From Xanthomonas sp. Leaf131 (GTDB lineage: Bacteria > Pseudomonadota > Gammaproteobacteria > Xanthomonadales > Xanthomonadaceae): a DNA stretch of 64,000 nt. Location: the NCBI RefSeq assembly GCF_001423495.1, contig NZ_LMOG01000019.1:94699-158698 (forward strand). Direction: 5' to 3'. The position numbers and the translations under genes were made by a program. The notes under the pieces are model-generated. The model had not been told where the DNA came from. It saw nothing but the letters and a program-made list of their open reading frames with translations, and did no database searches. Positions 27,834-36,310 of this stretch are shown in pieces (position 1 is the stretch's first letter; the number at the start of each line of letters is the position of its first letter).

Positions 27834-28624
27834 TCCGTTTGATTCCAGTCAAAGGGTAGGCGTGATCGAAGCGGCACAGTCCTCCGTTCGGCCAATCGGG
27901 CGATCGGCCGTTGCAGCTGCTCCATCCACTCAGGTCACGCCTATGAAGCCCGAGTCTGTGGAGCCGGAGGATGTGTTGGGGATCGAAGTCCCGGCACGGC
28001 TGGCTGGTTCAACAACAGCCCGTCAGGCAACGCCGTCCACAGGCGCGCTGGCCCGCAAGGCTGGGCGCCATCGGGGGCCGATGGCCGGGTGCGTGGGCGA
28101 AGACTGCAAAGAGGCAGCGGCAGGAGTCATGTCCGTTAATCCCAAGAGAGCCATACAGCGCATCGTTCCGATGATGGAGTGGATGCGACCAGGTCGTCCG
28201 TCGGCTCCCCTGTGCGCGTCCGCGCAGCCGATGTTGGCGATGCGTCTGCACCGGCAACGCTTCGATTAAAGATTGGCCAGTCATGGCTTGCAAGCCGTGC
28301 GCTGTATGGCATCTGCGTGACACGCCGCGCAATTTATGGCTGGCATGCCGAATTGCGCGCCATATACGAAGTTTTCGGTATGAAAATGGAAAGGATGCTT
28401 TGAGGTGTAACTGGTATTCATTGATAAAACGCATTGCAATGCGTCGATCTGCTTCGCATTCGAGTTGGCTCGCAGAATCAGTGGTGCGCACTGCGCACAG
28501 CTTGTGCGCAGTGCGAAGGCGACACATCGATGCGGCTTTTCCATCGCGGCATAACGCTGCAGACGTGCTTTGTGTCGAGTCTGCGCATGCGTGGCAATCA
28601 GGCAACGTCAGGCTTGCGTTCTGC
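27834..28624. other. Long gene-free region upstream of protease copy 2
   Basis: About 790 bp without a convincing gene. The part 28310-28480 is visibly AT-richer than its surroundings. It holds an inverted repeat CGCGCAATT/AATTGCGCG at 28326-28359 and a perfect hairpin at 28487-28515. It includes the 5' region of protease copy 2 (start 27833, minus), so promoter and leader of that operon must lie here. Open frames of 60-187 codons cross it on both strands but resemble nothing and run through the hairpin. Confidence 0.6.
28487..28515. repeat. Perfect 13-bp hairpin in a gene-free region
   Basis: CGCACTGCGCACA (28487-28499) and TGTGCGCAGTGCG (28503-28515) are exact inverted copies with the 3-nt loop GCT. 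No T run follows on either strand, so it is not a standard terminator. It could be part of an untranslated leader, a small RNA, or a protein site. Confidence 0.8.
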
Positions 28625-28664
28625 AAGGCCCGCGCGCAGCGAGTGCCGCTGCCGCGCGGGCCTT
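28625..28664 (-). terminator. Strong hairpin terminating the TonB receptor gene
   Basis: A 16-bp stem, AAGGCCCGCGCG-CAGC with GCTG-CGCGCGGGCCTT, with one bulged base and a 7-nt loop, lies 13 nt past the stop of the minus-strand receptor gene. The outer AA/TT pairs give a short T tract in either direction, so it may act both ways. Confidence 0.7.
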
Positions 28665-28676
28665 CCATCTGATGAC

Positions 28677-31052
28677 CTACCAGCGATACGCCACCGACAT
28701 CTGGTACTGCCGTCCGGCGATCGGCCGGCCCATGAACACGCCGCCGGTTGCGGCTCCCTGCACGCGTACGTTGCCCTCGGTCAGGCCTAGCGTGTCGGTG
28801 ACGTTGCTGCCGCTTGCGGTGACCTCCCAATGCTCGCCGACATGCAGGTTGGCGCCGATATCCACCATGTCGTAGGAGGGCAGGCGCTGGCTGTTGGCCA
28901 GATCCGCAAAGCGATCGCCCACGTAGGAATAGGTGGCAAACAGTTTGAGATCGCCGAACGGCAGCATCCAGTAATAGCTGGGCGTGATGCGGAACTGGCG
29001 CTTGGGCTGGCGCATCACTTGGTTGCCGGTGAACTCGCGATAGTTGCGGTAGTTGGCATCCAGCCACACGCCGGTGCCGGCCAGTTCAAACCCACCGAAC
29101 GGGCGGATCGCGCCTTCCACTTCCATGCCGTAGGCACGCGAGTCGCCAACTGCGGTGAAGTTGGTGCCATTTGCGAGGAAAGCCTGAAATGGCGAGTTCT
29201 TGAAGGTGTTGTAGAACGCGGTCAGGTATAGATCGTAGCTGCTGGCGCCGGATTTGAGCCCGAGTTCGTACTGATCCACTTCCTGCACACGATTCTGGCC
29301 ATCGCGCAGATTGTCGAAGCCGGGAAACTTCACGCCCGAGTTGACGCGTGCAAACAGGCTGCTGCGATCATCCAGTGTGAAGTTGAGGCCCGCCGTCCAC
29401 GAAAACGCTTCGTCGTCCTGATCGATGCGGCGGGTGCCGGCCAATGCCAGCGAGGTTGCGTTGTCGTACAGCGTGGCCGGGTTGCCGTCCAGATCGACGG
29501 TGGCGGTATCGTGCACGTCGCCGGTGACGCTCTGGCGTTCGTAACGGGCACCCAGGTCCAGCCGCAGCCGCTCGTTGAGCTCCCATTCGTCGGCGACGAA
29601 GGCGGCGATGTTCTCGCCGTCGTAGTTCGCACGCAGGTTGAAGAATGCGGTGCTGGTAAAGCCCTGACGCGTGGCCTGTTGCCCATTGTCCAGGGCCAGG
29701 TCGATACGCCGCGCGTTGTTCTGCGCGGTGAGCAGCATGGTGTTGCCAAGATACCAGGTGTCGGCCGAGGAATACTTGGCGTAGTACGCGCCCACGGTGA
29801 GCGTGTTGCCGGCAAACAGTTCGCGGCTCAGGCGCAAGTCGTTGGTGAAGGAGTTCAGGCGCTTGTCCACCGACCACCAGCCGGCTTCGAGCACCTGCTG
29901 ATTACCGTCCACCGCACCACCGCCATTGGTGAAACTGCCGCTGCCGGTGGTGCCGTAGCTTGCGATGAAATCGCTCAGGCGCTGCGGTGCGTCGCCAGTG
30001 AACAGTGCATAGGTCGGTGCACTGCCGCTCATCACGTTGAAGCGATCGGCAATGGTCCATGCGCCGGTTTCCCAATTCAATTCGCCGCCGAACACATCGA
30101 TATTGACGCCGCGCCCGTCGGCCAGATCGCGTCGGATGGTCTGTCCATTCGGCCCGACCAGAAGATCGACATTGCGGAAGTCGCGGCCGAGCAGGGTGCC
30201 GGTCTGCGCATTCAAGCCGGGGAAGCTGGACAGGTCGTTGCCGTTGTTGCGCGATAGCAGTGGAATGGCGGTATAGAAGGCGTTGTTGTCGTCGGTATGC
30301 CGCGCGTACAACGACACTTCGCCGCTGTCCCAGCGCTTGCTCAAGGTGGCGCTGAACTGGCCGCCCTTGTCGGCGGAAAACTGCGGGTCGCGTACGCCAT
30401 CGGTCTCGCGGAAAAAACCGCCCACGCTGTAGTACCAACCGTTGCCCATCGGCCCGCTGTTGAATACGTCGATGCGGCGCAAGTCGTTGTTGCCGCCGGT
30501 CAGGCGCACGCTGCCTTCGGGCGTGTCCTGGCCTTTTTTCTGGATGAAATTGACTGTCAGCCCCGGCTGCCCGTTGGAGAAGATCGGGCTGGAACCGCCG
30601 CGTAACACTTCCATGCGTTCGACCGTATCGTCGACGCGGAACAAGGTGGAATTCTCCAGAAACGACAGGGTCGGCGGCGGAAACAACGGCGAGCCATCCA
30701 GTTGCATGGTCACGAACGGTGCGTCGCCTTCGGAGGGCATGCCGCGCACGAAGATGTTGGCGCCGGTGCCGCCGCCACTGGGCTCGGCCCACACGCCGGG
30801 CACGATCTTCAACAGGTCCGCAGTGCTCTGCGGCACGGCCTGCTGAATCTGTTCTGCGCTGGCGGTGGTGATCGAAAAGCTGGCATCGCGCTTGGCCAGG
30901 CCTTTGAAGCGTGCCGTACCGCTGACGATCACGGCGTCCAGCGTGGTGGCGTCGGTGCGCGGTTCTGCCGTTGCAGTTTGCGCATGCACAGCGGGCGCAA
31001 GCAGGGCGCCGATGGCAAGGGACAAGGCATAGCGGGGCATCGATGAGGTCAT
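28677..31052 (-). CDS. TonB-dependent outer-membrane receptor
   Basis: A 791-residue receptor. Signal peptide about 1-25 (ending AVHAQ). The plug domain is at about 45-170 (LDAVIVSGTARFKGLAKRDASFSITTASAEQI, PGVWAEPSGGGTGANIFVRGMPSEG, VERMEVLRGGSSPIFSNGQPG) and the rest is a beta-barrel ending in the aromatic QYQMSVAYRW. It imports a substrate across the outer membrane with TonB-ExbBD energy; the substrate (siderophore or oligosaccharide) is not evident. The ATG at 31052 is preceded at the right distance by AGGAG, which decides it over an in-frame Met at 31154. No partner gene is adjacent. Confidence 0.92.
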   Translation of the reverse strand: MTSSMPRYALSLAIGALLAPAVHAQTATAEPRTDATTLDAVIVSGTARFKGLAKRDASFSITTASAEQIQQAVPQSTADLLKIVPGVWAEPSGGGTGANIFVRGMPSEGDAPFVTMQLDGSPLFPPPTLSFLENSTLFRVDDTVERMEVLRGGSSPIFSNGQPGLTVNFIQKKGQDTPEGSVRLTGGNNDLRRIDVFNSGPMGNGWYYSVGGFFRETDGVRDPQFSADKGGQFSATLSKRWDSGEVSLYARHTDDNNAFYTAIPLLSRNNGNDLSSFPGLNAQTGTLLGRDFRNVDLLVGPNGQTIRRDLADGRGVNIDVFGGELNWETGAWTIADRFNVMSGSAPTYALFTGDAPQRLSDFIASYGTTGSGSFTNGGGAVDGNQQVLEAGWWSVDKRLNSFTNDLRLSRELFAGNTLTVGAYYAKYSSADTWYLGNTMLLTAQNNARRIDLALDNGQQATRQGFTSTAFFNLRANYDGENIAAFVADEWELNERLRLDLGARYERQSVTGDVHDTATVDLDGNPATLYDNATSLALAGTRRIDQDDEAFSWTAGLNFTLDDRSSLFARVNSGVKFPGFDNLRDGQNRVQEVDQYELGLKSGASSYDLYLTAFYNTFKNSPFQAFLANGTNFTAVGDSRAYGMEVEGAIRPFGGFELAGTGVWLDANYRNYREFTGNQVMRQPKRQFRITPSYYWMLPFGDLKLFATYSYVGDRFADLANSQRLPSYDMVDIGANLHVGEHWEVTASGSNVTDTLGLTEGNVRVQGAATGGVFMGRPIAGRQYQMSVAYRW

Positions 31053-31250
31053 GAAAGCTCTCCTGAGTAGCGTCGCAACTGGCAGCGATGCGTGCAGCTG
31101 CGCGCGCCCTGCCAGGAAAGTGACCGGCAGCACATCACAAGGCCGGTAGCGCAACGCGGCAACACACGTTGCGTGGTTGTTCTAACGGAGTTGTGCGGAA
31201 AAGCTGTTGTGCGCCGCGTCAACGCATGCACGCGCACGCTTGTGCGCGCT

Positions 31251-32474
31251 TCACGCCACTGCGCGTACCGGCGTCGCTTCCCGAATGGGTAGATTGATCA
31301 GTGCAGCGACCACTGCCAGCGCCATGTCGGCGTACCACATCCAGCTGTAATCGCCGAAGCGCTCCAGCGCCAGCCCACCCAGCCATGCACCGAAGAAACC
31401 GCCCACCTGATGCGACAACAAGGTCAGCCCGAACAAGGTTCCCAGATAACGCGGGCCGAACAATTTGCCGATCAATCCCGCCGTCGGCGGCACCGTGCCC
31501 AGCCAGGTAAAGCCCAGTGCTGCGGCGAACAGGTAAAAGGTCAGCGGCGTTGGCGGCGCGATCAGATACAGGCCGATCAACACCGCACGGCTGGCGTACA
31601 AGGCGCACAGCAACCACTTCATGCGGATGCGTTCGCCCAGCTTGCCGGCGATCAAACTGCCGGCGACATTGAACAAGCCGATCAACGCGATCGACACCGC
31701 AGACACGCTGGCGGGCAGACCGCACAGTGCGATTTCGCCGGGCAAGTGCGTGACCAGGAATGCGATGTGCACGCCGCAGGTGAAAAAGCCCAGATGCAGG
31801 CACCAGTAACTGCGATCGCGCACTGCCAGGCGCAATTGCGCGCGCAAGCCGATATCGTCGTTTGCGACATTGCTGGGCGTGCCTGGCGGCGATGCTCTGC
31901 GTCGCAGCGGCCAGGCCAGCGGCAAGGTCAACAACGAGATCACTGCCAGTCCGGTCATCGCCTTGGCCCAACCGGCTGCGCCGATCATCAGCTGCACCAG
32001 CGGCGCAAACACGAACTGCCCGAGCGAGCCACCGGCATTGATCAGCCCGGCCGCGAACGAACGCCGCTCCGGCGCAATACGCCCGGCGGTGGCACCGATC
32101 AGCACCGAAAAACTGCCTGCGCCTGCACCTGCGGCAGCCAGAATGCCAAGCGAGACGATCAGCCCCCATTCGCTGGCCATCCACGGGCTCAACCCCAGGC
32201 CCAGCGACAACAGCACACCGCCGAACAGCAGCACCGGCAACGGACCATGCGCATCGGCAATCGCGCCGAACACCGGTTGCACTGCGCCCCAGACCAGCTG
32301 CCCGATCGCCAGTGCGAAGCTGATCGATGCGATGCCAATCCCGGTCTGGCGATGGATCGGCTCCACGAACAAGCCAGTGGTCTGGCGCGCGCCCATCGTC
32401 AGCATCAGCATCACCGAGGCGGTGAGCAGCAATCCCCAGTGCGCGCTTGCACGCGCTGTCGCCGGGGCGCTCAT
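31251..32474 (-). CDS. MFS transporter (MCT/OxlT-like)
   Basis: A 407-residue major facilitator with 12 predicted helices. It resembles the monocarboxylate/oxalate-formate antiporter group: TMGARQTTGLFVEPIHRQTGIGIASISFALAIGQLVWG at the N-terminus, and GLINAGGSLGQFVFAPLVQLMIGAAGWAKAM (helix 4-5). The substrate is unknown. Its start overlaps the stop of the MarR gene by 4 bp (ATGA), so the two are translationally coupled and MarR probably controls it. Confidence 0.9.
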   Translation of the reverse strand: MSAPATARASAHWGLLLTASVMLMLTMGARQTTGLFVEPIHRQTGIGIASISFALAIGQLVWGAVQPVFGAIADAHGPLPVLLFGGVLLSLGLGLSPWMASEWGLIVSLGILAAAGAGAGSFSVLIGATAGRIAPERRSFAAGLINAGGSLGQFVFAPLVQLMIGAAGWAKAMTGLAVISLLTLPLAWPLRRRASPPGTPSNVANDDIGLRAQLRLAVRDRSYWCLHLGFFTCGVHIAFLVTHLPGEIALCGLPASVSAVSIALIGLFNVAGSLIAGKLGERIRMKWLLCALYASRAVLIGLYLIAPPTPLTFYLFAAALGFTWLGTVPPTAGLIGKLFGPRYLGTLFGLTLLSHQVGGFFGAWLGGLALERFGDYSWMWYADMALAVVAALINLPIREATPVRAVA

Positions 32475-32893
32475 GTGGCTGTCTCCAGTAATGCATCCAG
32501 GCGCTCCAGCGTGGCATGCAGCTGTGCGGTCGATGCTTTACCGAACAGCGCCTCGAACCGTTCCTGCGCCGCCAGCCAGTGCGGCCGTGCGCGCACCAGC
32601 AGCCCACGGCCGCTGCGGCTCAGGACCAGCCATTTCTGCCGGGCATCCTCACCACGCTGGGTCTTGATCCACCCGGCTGCCAGCAGCGGTTTGAGGTTGC
32701 GGGTGAGGGTGGTGCGGTCCATGCCCAGCGTGAGTGCCAGCGCGCCCAGCGATTGCGCCGCATCCAGCCTGCGCAGGATCGAGTACTCGTTGAGACTCAG
32801 GCCCACCGGCGCCAGCGCGTGGTCGTACAGCTGGGAGGTACGCCGTGCAGCACGACGCAGATGAAAGCAGGTACAGCCGCTGAGCTTGGACAT
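32471..32893 (-). CDS. MarR-family regulator of the MFS gene
   Basis: A 140-residue winged-helix MarR protein. The DNA-binding domain lies at about residues 30-95 (PVGLSLNEYSILRRLDAAQSLGALALTLGMDRTTLTRNLKPLLAAGWIKTQ ... KWLVLSRSGRGLL). Two cysteines close to the N-terminus (GCTCFHLRRAARR) could sense oxidants, an inference. The start at 32893 gives this conserved beginning; an in-frame Met at 32935 would put the promoter region inside the gene. A dyad (32924-32935) and a tandem 14-bp repeat (32939-32966) just upstream are candidate operator sites. Confidence 0.9.
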   Translation of the reverse strand: MSKLSGCTCFHLRRAARRTSQLYDHALAPVGLSLNEYSILRRLDAAQSLGALALTLGMDRTTLTRNLKPLLAAGWIKTQRGEDARQKWLVLSRSGRGLLVRARPHWLAAQERFEALFGKASTAQLHATLERLDALLETAT

Positions 32894-32923
32894 GGGATGC
32901 CTCCACAGTGGCAGGTAGAATGC

Positions 32924-32966
32924 GTGTATATGCACCTATTGGCAAGTTCCAGTTGGAAAGTTCCAG
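32924..32966 (-). promoter_or_regulatory. Candidate MarR operator and tandem 14-bp repeat
   Basis: GTGTATATGCAC at 32924-32935 is symmetric at 10 of 12 positions. Directly upstream of it for the MarR gene, TTGGCAAGTTCCAG (32939-32952) is repeated as TTGGAAAGTTCCAG (32953-32966) with one difference. On the minus strand TTGCCA and CATTCT with a 17-bp spacer may form the promoter. Binding is inferred. Confidence 0.5.
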
Positions 32967-33189
32967 GATGCTCTCCTTATCCGTGCTACCGCCGGCCGCT
33001 GTCGATGGCCTGCGGTCTCCAACGCTGTCGCTCGGCTGTGGGTGAGATACGCACTGCTGCGTCCGCCGCCGACTCGCCCGGCAGCAGCGCCCGCAGCGAG
33101 CCGGGTCGGACGCTGAGCAGCTCGCAGCGGCACGCTGCGCCTTTCGGTACACGATGCAGTGTTGGCGCAGCGATCGGATCGGCAACGCC

Positions 33190-33218
33190 AAAAGAAGAGG
33201 CCGCCCGAAGGCGGCCTC
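33190..33218 (-). terminator. Intrinsic terminator of the ZnuD-like receptor gene
   Basis: The 9-bp stem GAGGCCGCC/GGCGGCCTC (33197-33218) closes a 4-base loop. On the minus strand the loop reads TTCG and the stem is followed by TTCTTTT, a good T tract. It lies 29 nt beyond the receptor stop. Confidence 0.85.
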
Positions 33219-33246
33219 GCTTATGACGGCGGGAGAGAGGGTACCG

Positions 33247-35310
33247 TCAGAAGAACATCCGCACGCCGAACGAGGCACTGCGGCCAGGCAGCATCACATC
33301 GTCCTTGAGGAAGGAGGTGTGTACGCGTGCGTCCTGATTGGTCAGGTTGTTGCCGTCCAGAAACACTTCCCACGCATTGCTGCCGTGGTCCACGTGGTAG
33401 GCCACATGCGCATCGACGAACGTATAGCCATCGGTCGCGGTTTCGTTCACGGCGATCTTGTCCTGCTTCATGGTGCGTGTGGCACCGAGCGAAGCACGCC
33501 ACTGGTCGGCATTCCAGCGCATCTGCGCGCCGACACGGCCCGGCGCGATACGCGGCAGATTGCCGCCATCGTTCAAGCGCGCACGCACGGTGTCGCCGAA
33601 CACGCGCAGATCCCACGCGCCGGTGTCGTTGTTGGCCAGATGGAAGGTGGCCTCGCCTTCGAAACCGTGGAAGATCGCATCGGCCTGGGTCCACTGGCGG
33701 ATCGGCAGGAAGTCGTTGTCTTCTTCGTTGAAGAACTGATTGCCGGTGTCGACGATGTAGACGAAGTCGTTGTAGCGGTTGTAGTACGCGGCGACCTTGG
33801 CATCCACCCATTCGTTCTGGAAGTTCAGACCCAGCTCGGCCTGGTTGGCCTTCTCGGTCTTCAGATTCGCATCGCCGATCTCGAAGGCCAGCGTGGCGAT
33901 ATGCGGACCGTTGGCGAACAGCTCTTCTTCGGCTGGCGCGCGTTCGGCGTGGTCGAGGTTGGCGGTCAAACGCCATTGCTCATTGAAGCGGAAGCCGCTG
34001 CTGAGCGAGAAACTGGTCGGGGTGAAGTCGCGGTCCACGCCGATGTCGGTCTTGTACTTGACCTTGTCCACGCGCGCGCCGATTTCGGCGGTGACGCGGT
34101 CCCAGCTGTTGCGCGCCACGCCGAACACGCCAAGCGAGCGCGTATCGGTCTTGGGTACGAAAGACTCTTCGCCCACGGCCTGGAAGGTGGTGTCGCTGCC
34201 CTGCAGGCCGAACGCGGTCTGCCAGCCGCCACTGAAGGTGAAAGAGGCTTCCACGCGGCCTTCGTTGGCGCGCTTGGTGAACACGGTGCCGACTTCATCG
34301 CCTTCGAACTCGGTGTGCGCGTAATCGGTGTGGCCGAAGCTGTAGCGCAGCGCGCTGCCTTCGCCCCACGGATCGGTCAGCCCACCCTTGAGGTCGTAGC
34401 GGTCTTGCTGCAGCTTCAACGACACGCCGCGCTCGCCGATCGACAGATCGCCCGGCTCGCCAGGGTTGCCATAGTTGTCGCGGAAGCGCGACGCCGACAG
34501 GCCGACAAAGCCCCAGTCGCCGGACAGCGAGGCGCCGATCGAGCCCACCTTGGAGTCGATCCAGGAGTTGGCCTGGCGACCTTGCGGGGTGTCGTAATCG
34601 TTCTGGTTGCGATACACGCCGTCGGCATGGATCGACAGCCCGCTGCCATTGCCGGCGTCGACGCGGAACATGTCGGTGTTGCCGTCCTTGTCGCCGCCGT
34701 CGAAGCGCACTTCGGCGCGGCCGCTGAAGCCGTCTACCGGAGTTTCGGCAATGCGGCCATCGACCACGTTGACCACGCCGCCGATGGCGCCGGAGCCGTA
34801 CAGCAGGGTGGAGGGACCCTTCAACACTTCGATCTGGTTGGCCAGAAACGGCTCGATCGCCGGCGAGTGGTCCTGGCTGACCGTGGACACGTCCTGGGTG
34901 GACAGGCCGTCGCGCAGCACTGCCACGCGCGGGCCGTCCAGGCCACGGATGATCGGCCGGCCGACGCCGGGGCCGAAGTTGGAACTCTGTACGCCGGGCA
35001 GGCTGGACACGGTTTCGCCCAGGCTCTCGCTACGCACTTCGTCCAGACGCTCGCCGGCCAGTACTTCGACCGGGCGGCTCAGCTCGCCGGCTGCATCGCG
35101 CAACGGACTGGCGGTGACGACCACTTTGTCCAGGTCCTTGATATGACGGCCGCTGGAATGGGTGGCGTCGTGGCGCGTGTCCGAACTGGGCGGGGTCTGC
35201 GGGTCGGCCGCCGGCGCGTCCTCGGCCATGGCCAGGGCGGGGGTCAGCAGGCTGGTCAGGGCCAGCGTGAGCGTGGAGCGGCGAAACGAGGAAGCGAGGC
35301 GAGGATGCAT
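33247..35310 (-). CDS. znuD: TonB-dependent receptor, probably ZnuD-like zinc receptor
   Basis: A 687-residue outer-membrane receptor. Signal peptide about 1-29 (ending ALAMAED). TonB box and plug at about 60-185 (KVVVTASPLRDAAGELSRPVEVL, GVGRPIIRGLDGPRVAVLRDGL, IEVLKGPSTLLYGSGAIGGVVNVVDGRI); barrel to the C-terminal Phe (ASFGVRMFF). Size and the DHSPAIEPFLANQIEVLKGPSTLLYG region match the ZnuD family, which imports zinc or haem under Zur control in Neisseria and others. The divergent gene is a MerC-type protein with a His-rich tail, and Zur-box-like sequences lie between the two. The zinc assignment rests on this context. Confidence 0.8.
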   Translation of the reverse strand: MHPRLASSFRRSTLTLALTSLLTPALAMAEDAPAADPQTPPSSDTRHDATHSSGRHIKDLDKVVVTASPLRDAAGELSRPVEVLAGERLDEVRSESLGETVSSLPGVQSSNFGPGVGRPIIRGLDGPRVAVLRDGLSTQDVSTVSQDHSPAIEPFLANQIEVLKGPSTLLYGSGAIGGVVNVVDGRIAETPVDGFSGRAEVRFDGGDKDGNTDMFRVDAGNGSGLSIHADGVYRNQNDYDTPQGRQANSWIDSKVGSIGASLSGDWGFVGLSASRFRDNYGNPGEPGDLSIGERGVSLKLQQDRYDLKGGLTDPWGEGSALRYSFGHTDYAHTEFEGDEVGTVFTKRANEGRVEASFTFSGGWQTAFGLQGSDTTFQAVGEESFVPKTDTRSLGVFGVARNSWDRVTAEIGARVDKVKYKTDIGVDRDFTPTSFSLSSGFRFNEQWRLTANLDHAERAPAEEELFANGPHIATLAFEIGDANLKTEKANQAELGLNFQNEWVDAKVAAYYNRYNDFVYIVDTGNQFFNEEDNDFLPIRQWTQADAIFHGFEGEATFHLANNDTGAWDLRVFGDTVRARLNDGGNLPRIAPGRVGAQMRWNADQWRASLGATRTMKQDKIAVNETATDGYTFVDAHVAYHVDHGSNAWEVFLDGNNLTNQDARVHTSFLKDDVMLPGRSASFGVRMFF

Positions 35311-35328
35311 GGCGGGCCGGACTCTGTA

Positions 35329-35344
35329 ATTGTTACTTTATATC
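35329..35344 (-). promoter_or_regulatory. Possible second Zur-type site before the ZnuD-like gene
   Basis: ATTGTTACTTTATATC, 19-34 nt upstream of the receptor start, shares the TGTTA-n3-TAT spacing with the gammaproteobacterial Zur box (ATGTTATAnTATAACAT). It is a weaker match than the site at 35448-35459. Confidence 0.35.
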
Positions 35345-35444
35345 AACGGTAAGGCGCAGCTTGACTGCTGGGCCGACGGCGAGATCCACGGTTGCGCGAT
35401 GCAGTGGAGCGGATCGGGGAACGCGTGAGATCTGGAACGAGCAA

Positions 35445-35466
35445 GATGTTATATTATTCCACGTCG
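35445..35466 (+). promoter_or_regulatory. Zur-box-like site upstream of merC-type gene
   Basis: ATGTTATATTAT at 35448-35459 matches the left arm and centre of the Zur box ATGTTATAnTATAACAT; the right arm is degraded. It stands out sharply in GC-rich DNA and lies 30-41 nt upstream of the MerC-type gene, at promoter distance. Zur repression of one or both divergent genes is inferred. Confidence 0.55.
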
Positions 35467-35488
35467 CCGCGACCACCTGCTGGAAGTC

Positions 35489-35905
35489 ATGCCTCTACCG
35501 TCTCTTCGCCATCTGCTCGACCGCTTCGGTGCGACCGGTTCGTTGCTGTGCGCCGTGCACTGCGCGGTACTGCCGTTGGCACTGGCACTGGCGCCGTCAT
35601 TAGGTCTGTCGTTCTGGCTGGGCGATGGCGTGGAGCTTGCGATCGTGGTCTTTGTCAGTCTGTTAGGCATGTTCAGCCTGGTGCTGGGCTACCGGCGGCA
35701 CAGGGCGCTGCACGCATTGGCCCTGCTGGGCACGGGCCTGACGCTGTTGTGGCTGGGGCTGCTGTATGGCCCGCTGCATCACGCGCGGATTCCGCATGCA
35801 ATCGTGATGTCGCTCGGCGGGACATTGGTCGGCATCGCCCACCTGGCCAATCTGCGCCTGAACCACGGGCATGCCCACGTCCACGACGCCAGCTGCGCCC
35901 ATTAG
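35489..35905 (+). CDS. MerC-domain membrane protein with His-rich tail
   Basis: A 138-residue inner-membrane protein with four predicted helices. The first carries the MerC-type motif LLCAVHCAVLPLALAL (about residues 18-33), a metal-binding CxxHC. The C-terminus NHGHAHVHDASCAH adds five His and a Cys. Such proteins bind or move mercury or, more often in genomes, zinc-like metals beside Zur-regulated receptors. The ATG at 35489 has GGAAG five bases upstream. It is divergent from the ZnuD-like receptor with a Zur-box-like sequence in between. Confidence 0.85.
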   Translation: MPLPSLRHLLDRFGATGSLLCAVHCAVLPLALALAPSLGLSFWLGDGVELAIVVFVSLLGMFSLVLGYRRHRALHALALLGTGLTLLWLGLLYGPLHHARIPHAIVMSLGGTLVGIAHLANLRLNHGHAHVHDASCAH

Positions 35906-36039
35906 CCGAGCTGCGCTGGCCGGGGCCGTCGTGGTAGGCTTGCCGGCCTTGCGCGAGGGCGCCGCCGGCGTAAACCTCGCCAGACCCGTGTTCAGCGCGG
36001 GGATTTGTATTCAGTATTCACATTCAGGAGTCGACGAAC

Positions 36040-36222
36040 ATGGGTAAGGGTGACCGCAAGACCGCCAAGGGCAAGCGCTACAATTCCAGCTACGGCAATT
36101 CGCGTTCGCACGCGGTGAGCAAGGTTGTCGTGGGTGCAGCTTCCCCGGTTGCCAAGAAGGGCGTGGTCAAGGCCCCGGCCAAGAAGGCTGTAGCCAAGAA
36201 GACCGTCGCCAAGGCCGGCTGA
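36040..36222 (+). CDS. 30S ribosomal protein Thx
   Basis: A 60-residue, very basic protein. The N-terminal MGKGDRKTAKGKRYNSSYGN and RSHAVSK match the Thx family of small-subunit proteins, first seen in Thermus, which fill a cavity at the top of the 30S head. The C-terminal half is an Ala-Lys-Val repeat (KAPAKKAVAKKTVAKAG) typical of the proteobacterial forms. A strong AGGAG precedes the start and a textbook terminator follows, so it is a single-gene transcript. Confidence 0.92.
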   Translation: MGKGDRKTAKGKRYNSSYGNSRSHAVSKVVVGAASPVAKKGVVKAPAKKAVAKKTVAKAG

Positions 36223-36247
36223 TCCTTAGCCCGCTTCGCGACACCAG

Positions 36248-36274
36248 AACGCGGCGCTTGCGCCGCGTTTTTTT
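36248..36274 (+). terminator. Intrinsic terminator of the Thx gene
   Basis: The perfect 10-bp stem AACGCGGCGC/GCGCCGCGTT with a two-base loop is followed directly by a run of seven T. It ends 26-52 nt after the Thx stop. Confidence 0.95.
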
Positions 36275-36310
36275 ATGTCCCGCGTCGGCGCAACCGCATG
36301 CGCGTTGTGT

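Noticed and set aside
28281..28672. Possible small proteins on either strand in the AT-rich gap (87 and 129 codons)
   Set aside because: Both read straight through the perfect hairpin, have no ribosome binding site of note and resemble nothing.
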